A stretch of 64,000 bases of DNA from Cylindrospermum sp. FACHB-282 (GTDB lineage Bacteria; Cyanobacteriota; Cyanobacteriia; Cyanobacteriales; Nostocaceae): contig NZ_JACJRJ010000026.1 of the NCBI RefSeq assembly GCF_014697195.1, positions 22,492-86,491 on the forward strand. Direction: 5' to 3'. A program made the translations under genes and the position numbers. Every line of letters starts with the position of its first letter. Position 1 is the first letter of the stretch. Below, piece by piece: positions 44,207 through 53,895 of the stretch. The notes under the pieces are model-generated. The model made no database searches. It saw only the letters and a program-made list of their open reading frames with translations, and had not been told where the DNA came from.

Positions 44207-45484
44207 ATGAAATTTAGCAGTTTTAAAAGTTCTCTCCCGTTGATTTTACTCAGTTTTAGTTTTTGGCAATCGGCTGTTGCACAAACTCCTGTAGCTGTAA
44301 ATTCCCAGCTATCTCAAGAAGTTGCTAGACTGCGACAACAGGGTTCCCAGGGGTTGCAAACATTTCTCAATTCCCATGCTTCAGCTATGGCTTCCCCAGA
44401 AACCCGCGCCGCTTTAGATGCACTTTGCCAGCAGCGGGACTGCTACGCCTCTCGTCTCTACTGGTATACTGATATAGAGCAAGCCAAAGCAGCAGCTAAA
44501 GTCAGCGGTAAACCTATACTATCTCTGCGTTTATTGGGTAGGCTAGATCAGGATTTGAGTTGTGCTAATAGTCGCTTTTTTCGGGTGGCGCTGTATCCAA
44601 ATGCTGAGATTTCTCAATTCCTGGGTAAGCGGTTTATCTTGCATTGGCAGTCTGTGCGCCCTGTGCCTAAAGTGACAATTGATTTTGGGGACGGACGGCA
44701 GATGGAACGGACGATTACAGGCAATAGCATTCACTACATTCTTGATGCTGAGGGACGTCCGATTGATGCTATCCCCGGTTTATATGGGCCTAAGGCGTTT
44801 TTGCGTCAGCTACAGCAGGCGGAAGGGACTTTTAAAGAGTATAGCAAACTCGCATTAGGCGATCGCCAACTCTTCTTACAAAAGTACCATAGCGATCGCC
44901 TAAATACTATCCAAAGCCAATGGGTAAAAGATTTATCGCGGTTAGGCATCAAATCCCCTCCCAAACTGGCAGAAAATCCCACACCTACAGCAACAATAGC
45001 AGGCTCTCTAGCGGTTTCTAAAATGGTAGTAGAACGCCCCATGCTTAAAGCTATCCAGCCTGCCCAACAAAATCAAAATGCCTTAGTAGAAATCACCGAC
45101 GAAAAAGCTTGGAATAAGATTGCTCAACTCTATGCCGTCGATGCCAAGCTAGATAAAAATAGCATCTCTTTAATCAAAGCTAAAAAGTTTCATTCTGGCA
45201 ATAATCAAATAGATAATTTATTGGCATTAGTGAAAAACTTTGAAACCACAATGGCTGTAGATACAGTCAGGAATGAATATATACTACACAACCAAATTCA
45301 TCAATGGTTTATCCAAAATAACCAGACAAGTAATGTAGAAAGCCTCAATGAAAAGGTTTATGCTGAACTGTTTTTAACTCCTAGTTCTGACCCCTGGTTG
45401 GGACTTTTGCCCAGTGATAGCTACAGCGCCCTAGATAATGATGGCATCCATCAACCTGCTGTCAAGTCAAAATTAAACAATTAA
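44207..45484 (+). CDS. Secreted protein with thioredoxin-fold-like domain
   Basis: 425 residues with a signal peptide (about 1-26, FWQSAVAQ) and ribosome site AGGAAA. The region YTDIEQAKAAAKVSGKPILSLRLLGRLDQDLSCANSRFFR followed by QFLGKRFILHW looks like the DUF255/thioredoxin fold ('AKAxAKxxxKPIL'), but with a lone Cys instead of CxxC. The C-terminal 200 residues are unassigned. Thiol-redox activity is doubtful; a structural or binding role is possible. Confidence 0.75.
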   Translation: MKFSSFKSSLPLILLSFSFWQSAVAQTPVAVNSQLSQEVARLRQQGSQGLQTFLNSHASAMASPETRAALDALCQQRDCYASRLYWYTDIEQAKAAAKVSGKPILSLRLLGRLDQDLSCANSRFFRVALYPNAEISQFLGKRFILHWQSVRPVPKVTIDFGDGRQMERTITGNSIHYILDAEGRPIDAIPGLYGPKAFLRQLQQAEGTFKEYSKLALGDRQLFLQKYHSDRLNTIQSQWVKDLSRLGIKSPPKLAENPTPTATIAGSLAVSKMVVERPMLKAIQPAQQNQNALVEITDEKAWNKIAQLYAVDAKLDKNSISLIKAKKFHSGNNQIDNLLALVKNFETTMAVDTVRNEYILHNQIHQWFIQNNQTSNVESLNEKVYAELFLTPSSDPWLGLLPSDSYSALDNDGIHQPAVKSKLNN

Positions 45485-46205
45485 CTAAAGTTGGTTTCTT
45501 GTCTATATTAACAAATATAGGCAGGAAACTATATTGACTGTATCTAAGTAAGTAGGCGAAAAGAAATCAAACTATGTTAAGCAAAGTAAAAATTATTGAA
45601 ATTTGCTCGTAGTGAGGGCTTTAGCCCTCACTACCAACCTTGAATTATTTACGCCAACCTACTTAGTTGTAATTCAAAAAATAGCTGATTGAGTTATCCC
45701 GAACTGGCTGTAAGTATGCGGCATTTACGTTTATCTAATTCCACAATTTATCATTACCAAGGCTAATACTGACCTTAAAAATCTAGTGAAGGGTGCGATA
45801 GCGTTCGCCAAGCGTCTCGTAGAGAAGTACTGCTGCTTTCAGCAGATCGCATATCTGATTTGGTACGTTACGCACATTAATCGGTGTGGGAAAGTCTTTT
45901 CTGGTGAGGATGATGACTTAAACAAGTTGGGATCAGCTTCGATCAAGGTTCCCCATTTTCACTGGGCTTAAAGATAAAAATCTGCCCCTGAGTCGCAATA
46001 GACCTATTAAATGAGTTGCAAGCTTAAGATTTCTGATGTTTTTAAAAACATTGCTTAATTAATTTCGCCACAGTATAATAAGTTAAGAGTGAATAATAGC
46101 CCTAAGTAAATTTTTACTTTAGGGCTATTGGCTGAAATATTATATCCATTTCTCCCTGACTACTTTTGCACGGAAACCAGGGTATGGGTATTTACAGTTA
46201 ACTCG
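45485..46205. other. Long spacer with hairpins and repeat fragments
   Basis: No supported gene. Holds the perfect 12-bp inverted repeat GTAGTGAGGGCT / AGCCCTCACTAC (45609-45634), a piece of the GCGATAGCGTTCGCCAAGCG repeat type near 45795, and a hairpin AATAGCCCTAA / TTAGGGCTATT (46095-46129) that could end transcription. Confidence 0.5.
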
Positions 46206-46268
46206 AACAGCTTTATGGCTGTGAATTTACTTTGACCAAAATCCAAACAGTCTAATGGCTGTTAATTT
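46206..46268 (+). promoter_or_regulatory. Two direct repeats before the 46269 gene
   Basis: AACAG-N4-ATGGCTGTNAATTTA occurs at 46206 and again at 46246, exactly 40 bases apart (about four helical turns); each contains a small ACAGC/GCTGT dyad. The second copy ends at the start codon. The pattern looks like a repressor site pair. Confidence 0.5.
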
Positions 46269-47006
46269 ATGATGGCACAAAATCAAAACCTTCGCAACAA
46301 CGAGCCTACTAACAGCACTTTGAGCTTAACTTCAGAGATTAAGACGCCAGAAGATTTAGCAGAACTTGAAGCGCGCTTACATAACCTTTCCCATGATGAC
46401 CAAGCCATCAAAATCATCCAAGAGTTCTCTAAGAACCTGGGAAAGACAGCCAAGCGTCAACAAGTTTTCAACAAAGAAGCTGCTCTAGTGCTTAAGCCTA
46501 TTGAATATCAGGATGTTCTTCAGAAGGGTCTGATACATCCAGAAGAAGACCCATTTTGCCTTTTGCAAGGTGACATTGTTAGTACAGATGCAGCCTACAT
46601 CCTCGGTGATCGTATTACAGGTAACAAATTTGTCATAGCTACTTCAACTTGTGATCTTGTTCCACAACGTCGTAAATATGCAGCATTATTGAGTGTGTCA
46701 CCCATTAGTAATAAAGATTCAGATGCCAAGCAATTACTTTCAGAGTTACTAACGTTTAAGTCCACAAAACAAATGTATCTTCCACCTTTACCGGGTGATG
46801 CACCTAATGTAGTTGGCAATGCTGTGCTATTTGATGGGATTGTATCAATAAAATTAGAAGACTTACTACTATCTACCCGACATGCAAGCTTGAGTTTAGT
46901 GGGATGGCGCATTTTTGGCTCTCTAGTTCGCTCGATTATGGTTCGTGCTGGTGAGAGTGAGGTTAAAATGCGGTCAAATATACAGCAGCAAAGCAGCCAA
47001 GAATAA
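46269..47006 (+). CDS. Unknown protein with T-x-x-C-D-L motif
   Basis: 245 residues, soluble. N-terminal helical part (1-75), then LLQGDIVSTDAAYILGD, KFVIATSTCDLVPQRRKYAALLSVSPI, and a C-terminal beta-rich part. The GDI...S/T-x-x-CDL pattern is familiar from uncharacterised bacterial proteins often found in variable genomic regions, but I know no function. Tandem start ATGs (46269/46272); upstream direct repeats suggest autoregulation. It converges with the next gene, 73 bases apart. Confidence 0.75.
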   Translation: MMAQNQNLRNNEPTNSTLSLTSEIKTPEDLAELEARLHNLSHDDQAIKIIQEFSKNLGKTAKRQQVFNKEAALVLKPIEYQDVLQKGLIHPEEDPFCLLQGDIVSTDAAYILGDRITGNKFVIATSTCDLVPQRRKYAALLSVSPISNKDSDAKQLLSELLTFKSTKQMYLPPLPGDAPNVVGNAVLFDGIVSIKLEDLLLSTRHASLSLVGWRIFGSLVRSIMVRAGESEVKMRSNIQQQSSQE

Positions 47007-47079
47007 CATAGTAATTTTAGGGTTGGTAACACCGATCCTAAATCTATCAATCAACACTATTCTTATAGTCAGCGATTTA

Positions 47080-47511
47080 CTAGCCAAGGGGTCTTTCGAT
47101 TTCGTCAGGGTTGAGATTTACTTCATCATCTAAATCAACCTCTAGACCTTCTGGCATTAAAGGCTCAAAACTATCACGAGTTGGCAGTTCAGGTATACTA
47201 CCCAACATGGTGATTGTTTCCATTAACAAACTCATGCTTTCAGCATCTGGATGTTTCTGTGCAACGCGGACAGTACGCAACAACACACGCAATCCTCCAC
47301 GCAAGCGCTCAACATCACGAGCCAGACCTAGGAGTTTTTGAAAGTCATGCTCCTCAAGGATGCGGTATTGTCCAGTTTTTGTGCTTAAAATAGCAACTTT
47401 GCCATCTTTGACAGGCTCAAGAGCTTTTCCGCCTTCTGTACGGAATTTTTCAAAAGACTGCCAATTGGGGCCGTTTTGTAAATTAATAGATTTTTCTGTT
47501 GTGAACTCCAT
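47080..47511 (-). CDS. Unknown acidic protein
   Basis: 143 residues with a very good ribosome site (GGGAGGTG). The first half has a possible small beta domain (VKDGKVAILSTKTGQYRILEEHDFQKLL), the middle is a helix (RDVERLRGGLRVLLRTVRV), and the tail is strongly acidic (EVDLDDEVNLNPDEIE). No signal or membrane segment. Convergent with the 46269 gene. No family recognised. Confidence 0.72.
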   Translation of the reverse strand: MEFTTEKSINLQNGPNWQSFEKFRTEGGKALEPVKDGKVAILSTKTGQYRILEEHDFQKLLGLARDVERLRGGLRVLLRTVRVAQKHPDAESMSLLMETITMLGSIPELPTRDSFEPLMPEGLEVDLDDEVNLNPDEIERPLG

Positions 47512-47693
47512 GTTTACACCTCCCTCTACATATCTTAACCAAAAAACGTTGTAATTGCATTGGTATTTCGTTGTTAATAATAAACTTTTACCACTGATGG
47601 AAACCTAAAGTTGCAAACCTCACCCCAATTTTTGAATTCTTGACGCTGTTGATTTCAGTAATGAAACCTTATTCAACAACGCCAAAATCATCC

Positions 47694-49157
47694 CTATGCT
47701 TTAAACGTCAACACCGGACTCAAGCGTGCTACTACATCCACCATTTGGGCTTCAACTTGGATATCAATCACAGACTGAATCGGTTTGTAGGCTGCGGGTG
47801 CTTCCTCAATGCGGCGTTCTTCGCGCAAGGTGATGCAGTCAACTCCGGTTAAACCTAGTTCGGCTTCAGTTTCCGATGCACCTCTGCGGTTAAGGTCGAA
47901 ACGAGTACGAATTCTTCCCGCCCCATGTGATGCAGAATTACAATATGCTGGATTTCCCTTGCCTACCATCAGGTAAGAATAATCACCCATCGAACCAGGG
48001 ATAATTACAGGTTGTTCTGGATGTGCGGGACAAGCACCTTTACGCGTTACCCAACCCTGACCGAATGGTAAGGTGATATTGTGCGGCAAGTCATAAACTA
48101 GAGGCGCTTCCACATCTCCGTAAACTTCCCGCAACCGCAAACGCAGCAATTCCGCTAACAGCAGACGATTAACAAAACCGTAGTTAGCAGCAGTTGCTTC
48201 AGCTTCTAGATAACCAGCAACTAGTTCGGGGTGGGAATGAGTAGAAAGAGGAAAAATCTGAGATTCAGGATACTTTAAACCCTTTTCCCATGAGGCTTTC
48301 GCTTTATCTCGCCACATGCCCCCGATATATTTACCCACATTCCGGGAACCAGAGTGAATCATAAAAGCTAGCTGTCCCTCACGCACTCCCCAAGGGTAGG
48401 CTAAAGCGCGATTTTCGACTTTGTCAACTCGCTGCACTTCTACAAAATGATTACCACCGCCAATGGTTGCTAGTCCACCATCGCGCACAAGTCCAGTGTC
48501 GGGAACTAGTTCTTCTGGTGCAAGTCGCCAGTTTCCAGCCATTGAACCACCTAAAAAGATGCGTTTGCCGAAGGCATCGGCGCAGCCATCGCACTCTTGA
48601 GAAAGTTGTTGCCAGTTGGAATTGACAAAACTACCTGTAGGTGCATCTAGCATCCCATCTATCCAACCGGGAACCCCATACTGAAATAGAGATTGCATGG
48701 TTTGGGCTGTCATGGTGACATCTCGCGTACCGAAAAAGTAATCACCCTTGATCAATTCTACAAAGCGATCGCGTTTTGCTAGGAATTGATCAATAGTTAA
48801 ATCAGCGATGTGTAAACGCATTCCGCAATTAATATCAGAACCGACAGCCGCCGGAATAACTTGTCCTACAGTTTCCACGACGGAACCAATAGCGATACCT
48901 GCATCACCAGGGTGAAAGTCAGGGGTAGCACAAGCACGACAAACGCAACCACCAGATGGGTGGCGGACGTTTGCCAAATTGGCTAACTGCTTCAGTGCCT
49001 TTGCTTCTACAGGGAAACCCTCCGGTAGTAGGACTTCTGCTGCTGGGGCATTTGGAGAATTAGCTAAACGGACAGAATAAATGCTGTTTTGATAACTTAC
49101 ATCTAAACCCTGGCGCCCTAAAGCACGCAGGAGACGTTGAATATTTTTTGGCTGCAT
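47694..49157 (-). CDS. rtcB: RtcB-type RNA-splicing ligase
   Basis: 487 residues. RtcB joins RNA 2',3'-cyclic phosphate or 3'-phosphate ends to 5'-OH ends using GTP and Mn. Active-site stretches: PDFHPGDAGIAIGSV, VGSDINCGMRL, ATIGGGNHFVEVQ, MIHSGSRNVG, LPHNITL, and SASHGAGR, whose His is guanylylated. The ATG at 49157 is preferred; a TTG eight codons upstream is possible. No archease gene is adjacent. Confidence 0.95.
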   Translation of the reverse strand: MQPKNIQRLLRALGRQGLDVSYQNSIYSVRLANSPNAPAAEVLLPEGFPVEAKALKQLANLANVRHPSGGCVCRACATPDFHPGDAGIAIGSVVETVGQVIPAAVGSDINCGMRLHIADLTIDQFLAKRDRFVELIKGDYFFGTRDVTMTAQTMQSLFQYGVPGWIDGMLDAPTGSFVNSNWQQLSQECDGCADAFGKRIFLGGSMAGNWRLAPEELVPDTGLVRDGGLATIGGGNHFVEVQRVDKVENRALAYPWGVREGQLAFMIHSGSRNVGKYIGGMWRDKAKASWEKGLKYPESQIFPLSTHSHPELVAGYLEAEATAANYGFVNRLLLAELLRLRLREVYGDVEAPLVYDLPHNITLPFGQGWVTRKGACPAHPEQPVIIPGSMGDYSYLMVGKGNPAYCNSASHGAGRIRTRFDLNRRGASETEAELGLTGVDCITLREERRIEEAPAAYKPIQSVIDIQVEAQMVDVVARLSPVLTFKA

Positions 49158-49466
49158 GAAGTTTTTCAGAGCCTTAAACAAGACTCTTTGTTTTGAAGAG
49201 ATTAACGAGACATGGGTTCAGCAGCCGCGTCTCAAGTGGTAGGGGGTCATTTTCCCGGAATTGTGGGGAAAGTAACAGGTTAATCTTAACTAATTTGTTG
49301 ATAAGTTGCCAAGCTGCCGACAATTTCAAATCGCTAAAGTTGAATTTTATAGATTTGTAAAGTTTCCCGTACTCTCTAGTCAACTGGAGAGTTTACGATG
49401 AATTTAGGGCGAATTTCCGCCAAAAATCAGTAACAGTAGTACTCAAACAAGCTGATTTTTGACGGC
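49158..49466. other. Spacer between rtcB and the DUF305 gene
   Basis: About 310 bases; no supported gene or clear terminator. The open frame at 49174-49383 has no protein-like character. Confidence 0.4.
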
Positions 49467-49703
49467 ATGCATTCAGGCATGATGGGCATGAATGTAAATA
49501 TAGATTCTCTGAAAAATGCTGCTGACTTTGACAAAGATTTTATCCGTCAGATGGTTCCTCACCATCAGTCAGCAGTCATGATGGCGCAGACAGTTCTCAA
49601 AAATGCTACTCACCCACAAATTCGCCATCTAGCTCAAGCTATTATCAAATCGCAAACTGCTGAAATTCAGCAAATGCAGCAATGGTATCAAACTTGGTCT
49701 TAA
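49467..49703 (+). CDS. Short DUF305 protein
   Basis: 78 residues containing ADFDKDFIRQMVPHHQSAVMMAQ, the DUF305 signature with the paired His and Met residues thought to bind metal, and a second helix (QIRHLAQAIIKSQTAEIQQM). Usual members are exported and about twice as long; this one has a Met-rich start (MHSGMMGMNVN) and no signal peptide. It opens a copper-related gene group, suggesting copper or silver binding (inference). Confidence 0.85.
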   Translation: MHSGMMGMNVNIDSLKNAADFDKDFIRQMVPHHQSAVMMAQTVLKNATHPQIRHLAQAIIKSQTAEIQQMQQWYQTWS

Positions 49704-49739
49704 TCATTTTTTCCTTTTTTCATTCAATTCTTTAAACTT

Positions 49740-49934
49740 ATGACACTCCAACTCACAGTTCCCGGTATGGCTTGTTCTGCCTGTGCTAACAACATCACCA
49801 AAGCACTGCAAGCGGTTGATGCTAACGCCAGCATTCAAGCTGATCCTCAAACCAAGCTTGTCAATGTAGAAACTCAAGCTTCAGAAACAGCAATTAAAGA
49901 AGCCTTGGCTGCTGCTGGCTATCCCGCTAACTAA
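49740..49934 (+). CDS. CopZ-like copper chaperone (HMA domain)
   Basis: 64 residues, ferredoxin-like HMA fold with the metal-binding MACSAC (Cys pair) and a C-terminal AAAGYP segment. Atx1/CopZ-type proteins carry Cu(I) to P-type ATPases; the Cu ATPase gene follows on the same strand. It starts 36 bases after the DUF305 gene. Confidence 0.92.
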   Translation: MTLQLTVPGMACSACANNITKALQAVDANASIQADPQTKLVNVETQASETAIKEALAAAGYPAN

Positions 49935-50250
49935 TTTCCGTTCTGAGTCAAGACAGTGCTAATTGCATATAACTGACGCATTAAGTACAAAATGTAGGGG
50001 CAATTCATGAATTGCCCTTAGTAGTCTGCCGAATACATTTTGACAGGTAAATAAAACTTTCATTCTTCCTTCCTTCTTTCCTTCGCGCTATGCAGCATCC
50101 TTTGCGGTAGCCTGCGGCACGCCCTTCGGTCTACGTTCCTTTATCCTTCAAACTTTAGTTAACAGAGTACTAGGGTAAATCGAGGGTTTCATATCATTTT
50201 TGCGTAAGTCTTATTGCACTCAAAACTCAAAACTTAGAACTACTAATAAT
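49935..50250. other. Spacer with dispersed repeat
   Basis: Contains TTTGCGGTAGCCTGCGGCAC and CGGTCTACG near 50102-50138, a repeat type common in Nostoc spacers, and little else. It breaks the copper group, so the ATPase may have its own promoter. Confidence 0.45.
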
Positions 50251-52524
50251 ATGGATAATCTCACACTCAAACTTCGAGGTATGAGTTGTGCCTCTTGTGC
50301 CAATAACGTTGAGCAGGCAATTCTCTCTATTCCTGGGGTGATTGACTGCAACGTTAACGTTGGTACGGAGCAAGCCACCATTAAGTACGATCGCCAGCGA
50401 GTCAATTTAGAGAATATCCAAGCCGCTATTGATGCTGCGGGATACTCATCTTACTCACTCGACGATCAAAACATGGGTGAAGATGATGCCGAGAAAGCGA
50501 GTAATTTAGCTGAAAACCGGGAACTTAACCTCAAGGTGATGGTGGGCGGTGTAATTAGCATTTTCCTATTTTTTGGGTCATTGCCCATGATGACTGGGGT
50601 AAATTTGCCCTTGATTCCCGGATTTTTGCATAATCCTTGGGTGCAGTTAGTGCTAACGACTCCTGTTGAGTTCTGGTGTGGTGGGTCTTTTTACCGCAAT
50701 GCTTGGAAGTCTCTTAAACGCCATACAGCAACAATGGATACCCTGATTTCCTTGGGCACGGGTGCAGCTTATTTATATTCTGTGTTTGTTACGCTTTTTC
50801 CTGGGTTCTTGCTGGCTCAAGGCTTAGAACCTCATGTTTATTATGAGGTGGCGGCGATTGTTGTAACTTTAATTCTTTTGGGGCGGTTGTTGGAAAGCCG
50901 CGCTAAGGGGCAAACATCAGTTGCTATCCACAAACTCATGGGACTGCAACCCAGAAATGCCAGAGTGATTCGCGGTGGGGTGGAGATGGATCTTCCCATC
51001 GGGGAAGTTAGAGTTAATGATGAGATTTTGGTGCGTCCTGGGGAGAAGATTCCCGTAGATGGGGAGGTGATTACGGGGGTTTCTACGGTAGATGAGGCGA
51101 TGGTGACGGGTGAAAGTGTGCCTGTAAAAAAGCAGCCAGGGGATGAGGTGATTGGGGCAACTATTAATGGTGCGGGTGCCTTTGAGTTTCGGGTGACAAG
51201 AGTCGGTAAAGATACATTTTTGGCGCAAATTGTCAAATTAGTGCAACAGGCTCAAGGTTCTAAAGCACCGATTCAGCGCTTGGCAGATCAGGTGACGGGG
51301 TGGTTTGTGCCGGTTGTCATGGCGATCGCGATCGCTACTTTCGTCATTTGGTTTAACTTCACTGGCAACTTTACCCTGGCTACAATCACAATGGTAGGTG
51401 TGCTGATTATCGCCTGTCCCTGTGCTTTGGGTTTAGCTACTCCCACCTCTGTCATGGTGGGAACAGGCAAAGGTGCGGAAAATGGCATCTTGATTAAGAG
51501 TGCCGAAAGCTTGGAACTGGCACACAAAATCCAAATTATCGTTCTAGATAAAACGGGAACTTTAACTCAGGGTAAACCCACGGTGACAGACTTTGTGACT
51601 GTCAATGGTACAGATAACGGGAATGAACTCCAGCTTTTACAGTTAGCCGCAACGGTAGAACGCAATTCTGAGCATCCCTTGGCCGCTGCGGTGGTGAAAT
51701 ATGCCCAATCTCAACAAGTGAGTTTATCCGAGTCTGCGGTAACTGAATTTGGATCTCAGACAGGTAGTGGTGTCCAAGGTATTGTTGCTGAACATTTGGT
51801 ACAAATTGGTACACAGCGCTGGTTAGCGGAATTAGGAATTAACACTGTTGCTCTCCAGCAATATCGAGAGGATTGGGAATCTGCTAGTAAAACAGTAATT
51901 TGGATAGCTGTAGATGGTGAGTTACAAGGAATTATGGGTATTGCCGATGCCCTGAAACCGTCATCAGCAGTGGCAGTGAAAGCACTACAGAAGTTAGGTT
52001 TAGAAGTAGTGATGCTGACAGGAGATAATCGCCAAACTGCTCAGGCGATCGCCCAACTTGTTGGGATCACGGGAGTTTTTGCCGAAGTCCGTCCAGACCA
52101 AAAAGCTGCCATTATCCAATCTTTGCAAAATGCCACAGCTTCAAAATCCAAAATTGTCGCTATGGTGGGTGATGGGATTAATGATGCACCAGCTCTAGCA
52201 CAGGCTGATGTTGGCATAGCCATTGGTACAGGAACAGATATTGCGATCGCCGCTAGCGATATCACTCTAATTTCTGGAGACTTGCAAGCGATCGTCACAG
52301 CTATTCAACTCAGTCGCGCCACCATTGGTAATATCCAACAAAATCTCTTCTTTGCTTTTATTTATAACATCATCGGCATTCCCATTGCCGCGGGAATTCT
52401 CTACCCCGTCTTTGGCTGGTTGCTCAATCCAATTATTGCCGGCGCAGCCATGGCCCTTTCCTCTCTTTCTGTTGTTACCAATGCCCTGCGATTGCGTAAC
52501 TTTCAACCAAAACTCACCGCATAA
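50251..52524 (+). CDS. Copper-transporting P1B-type ATPase
   Basis: 757 residues: one N-terminal HMA domain (C13-x-x-C16), eight membrane spans, the metal-path motif C389-P-C391, phosphorylated D433 in DKTGTLT, TGES in the A domain, the P1B HP pair (NSEHPLAA) and [10 protein letters not shown]. The CPC motif and single HMA indicate Cu(I) or Ag(I) transport. In cyanobacteria similar pumps (CtaA, PacS) feed plastocyanin or detoxify; which role applies cannot be told. Start set at [10 protein letters not shown]. Confidence 0.95.
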   Translation: MDNLTLKLRGMSCASCANNVEQAILSIPGVIDCNVNVGTEQATIKYDRQRVNLENIQAAIDAAGYSSYSLDDQNMGEDDAEKASNLAENRELNLKVMVGGVISIFLFFGSLPMMTGVNLPLIPGFLHNPWVQLVLTTPVEFWCGGSFYRNAWKSLKRHTATMDTLISLGTGAAYLYSVFVTLFPGFLLAQGLEPHVYYEVAAIVVTLILLGRLLESRAKGQTSVAIHKLMGLQPRNARVIRGGVEMDLPIGEVRVNDEILVRPGEKIPVDGEVITGVSTVDEAMVTGESVPVKKQPGDEVIGATINGAGAFEFRVTRVGKDTFLAQIVKLVQQAQGSKAPIQRLADQVTGWFVPVVMAIAIATFVIWFNFTGNFTLATITMVGVLIIACPCALGLATPTSVMVGTGKGAENGILIKSAESLELAHKIQIIVLDKTGTLTQGKPTVTDFVTVNGTDNGNELQLLQLAATVERNSEHPLAAAVVKYAQSQQVSLSESAVTEFGSQTGSGVQGIVAEHLVQIGTQRWLAELGINTVALQQYREDWESASKTVIWIAVDGELQGIMGIADALKPSSAVAVKALQKLGLEVVMLTGDNRQTAQAIAQLVGITGVFAEVRPDQKAAIIQSLQNATASKSKIVAMVGDGINDAPALAQADVGIAIGTGTDIAIAASDITLISGDLQAIVTAIQLSRATIGNIQQNLFFAFIYNIIGIPIAAGILYPVFGWLLNPIIAGAAMALSSLSVVTNALRLRNFQPKLTA

Positions 52525-52543
52525 TTGCTGAGGAATTTCGCAA

Positions 52544-52801
52544 ATGTTGAACACAAAAACACTTTGGGGAAGCCTTGCTGGTTTAGTGATATTCAGTAAT
52601 ACATCAGGTGCAGTATTAGCAAAAATGCCAGCTTCTACATCAGATCAAACTAGCCAATTTCAACCCATTGAGCAACCTTTGGCATTGAAAATCGGTGTCA
52701 CCATCGGCGGTTTAGCCTTAATTGGACTAGAGTTATGGTGGTTTCTCTTGAGTAAATCGCCAGCACTGCCACCAATTGCCGAATTGACTAAGAAAAAATA
52801 G
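52544..52801 (+). CDS. Small membrane protein linked to the copper ATPase
   Basis: 85 residues, starting 19 bases after the ATPase. A signal-like first segment (LWGSLAGLVIFSNTSGAVLA), a short linker with FQPIEQPLALKI, and one membrane span (IGVTIGGLALIGLELWWFLLS) facing a basic tail. I know of similar small proteins near cyanobacterial metal pumps, but no function. Confidence 0.75.
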   Translation: MLNTKTLWGSLAGLVIFSNTSGAVLAKMPASTSDQTSQFQPIEQPLALKIGVTIGGLALIGLELWWFLLSKSPALPPIAELTKKK

Positions 52802-52803
52802 TA

Positions 52804-52921
52804 GTGTGCCACCCAATACTTCTCGGTTACAGCAGTTTTTAAATCATTAGACCACTTTATAGGGACACAGCAATACTGTGTCCCTAGGATAATCACTAAC
52901 CGAAAAATATTGGTGTGCAAC
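52804..52921. repeat. MITE-like element with inner hairpin
   Basis: Imperfect terminal repeats (52804-52829, ending TCTCGGTTA; 52897-52921, starting TAACCG) flank a perfect 11-bp hairpin TAGGGACACAG / CTGTGTCCCTA (52860-52886). Same nested plan as at 1698 and 33817. Sits between convergent genes and may also terminate transcription. Confidence 0.65.
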
Positions 52922-52995
52922 TATAATGCAGACACCCAAGAATGAAAACTGAGCCTTTACATAAAACAACAATTCGCGCCTCAGTGTCTCATTAG

Positions 52996-53895
52996 TTAAG
53001 AATATCTGATTTGTAAAAGTAGCCGATTAGAGGTAGTAGGGGGTTTAACTTTGTGAATACAGGAAGGATCTTGAACAAAGCCAAATCCACTCTTACCAGT
53101 AATCACTATCTCACTATCTTTGCCGTAATGGTTATATACAGCATCATCAGTTTGGAGATTAGAAGCCAACAACATGCTTAATGGCTTTTGATCACGAGAC
53201 TTTTTAATCATGACGTGAGGGCCAGAATCTGCGTCAACATCTGTAATGTAGAAATACGATGTCATAAAATTATAACCCGCAACATCATAATGAAAATTAG
53301 TTGGTGGGTAGATTTTCTGGATTTCTGCTTCTGATAGGTCTGAAGCAAAACTCCAAGTTAGATGTTGTGTAATCATCGTGGGCCAATACTTGAGATATTT
53401 ACGGACTATTTCTAAAAGTAAAGAATCATGGACAAGTTGCTGGATAGCTGGACAATCCATCACATTACTTACCAAACCCCGCATCACATAACGCCCACCT
53501 CTTAAACGACCATTTTGAACATCCTCTGGGATAAATTCATCATCAAAGCCCGGTTCTGTAGAAGGTATGCGAGTGGCAAACTCAAGAATTTTGGTTGTCA
53601 TGTTGGCAGGCAGTTGTAGTCCATAACTTACTGAAGTCTCTTCTAAATCTGCCACAAATTTATCAGCTTCCAACCCCGCAAAGATGGATTTATCACTCAT
53701 TTGCAAACGTTTTTTGTAAGCAGTAGGATTCAAACTCTGCAATTGATTTTGCAAAATACTATATCCCTTGCGAAAACTATTAAATCGGCTAAAGCGCTGA
53801 CAGTAATGATTTCCTATTCTTTTATTAAAGTCATTCTTTAGGCTAGGCTTAGATGATTCAGATTGCGCTAGTGTGCTATTCAATAAGTTGGTCAT
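52996..53895 (-). CDS. PhyH-like 2-oxoglutarate/Fe(II) dioxygenase
   Basis: 299 residues with the double-stranded beta-helix pattern: H202-x-D204 (NFHYDV) for iron, distal H281 (DPSCIHKV), and an Arg (NRLLLQIRY) to hold 2-oxoglutarate. VDADSGPHVMIKKS is the usual strand of phytanoyl-CoA dioxygenase-like enzymes. It would hydroxylate a small molecule. It is divergent from the Rieske oxygenase, with 645 bases between, suggesting a joint tailoring role. Confidence 0.85.
   Translation of the reverse strand: MTNLLNSTLAQSESSKPSLKNDFNKRIGNHYCQRFSRFNSFRKGYSILQNQLQSLNPTAYKKRLQMSDKSIFAGLEADKFVADLEETSVSYGLQLPANMTTKILEFATRIPSTEPGFDDEFIPEDVQNGRLRGGRYVMRGLVSNVMDCPAIQQLVHDSLLLEIVRKYLKYWPTMITQHLTWSFASDLSEAEIQKIYPPTNFHYDVAGYNFMTSYFYITDVDADSGPHVMIKKSRDQKPLSMLLASNLQTDDAVYNHYGKDSEIVITGKSGFGFVQDPSCIHKVKPPTTSNRLLLQIRYS

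Noticed and set aside
45786..45971. 61-codon frame in the long spacer
   Set aside because: The first third is a dispersed repeat (GCGATAGCGTTCGCCAAGCG type), the rest is not protein-like.
50841..51236. 131-codon minus-strand frame
   Set aside because: Antisense to the conserved A-domain of the copper ATPase; no ribosome site or family features.
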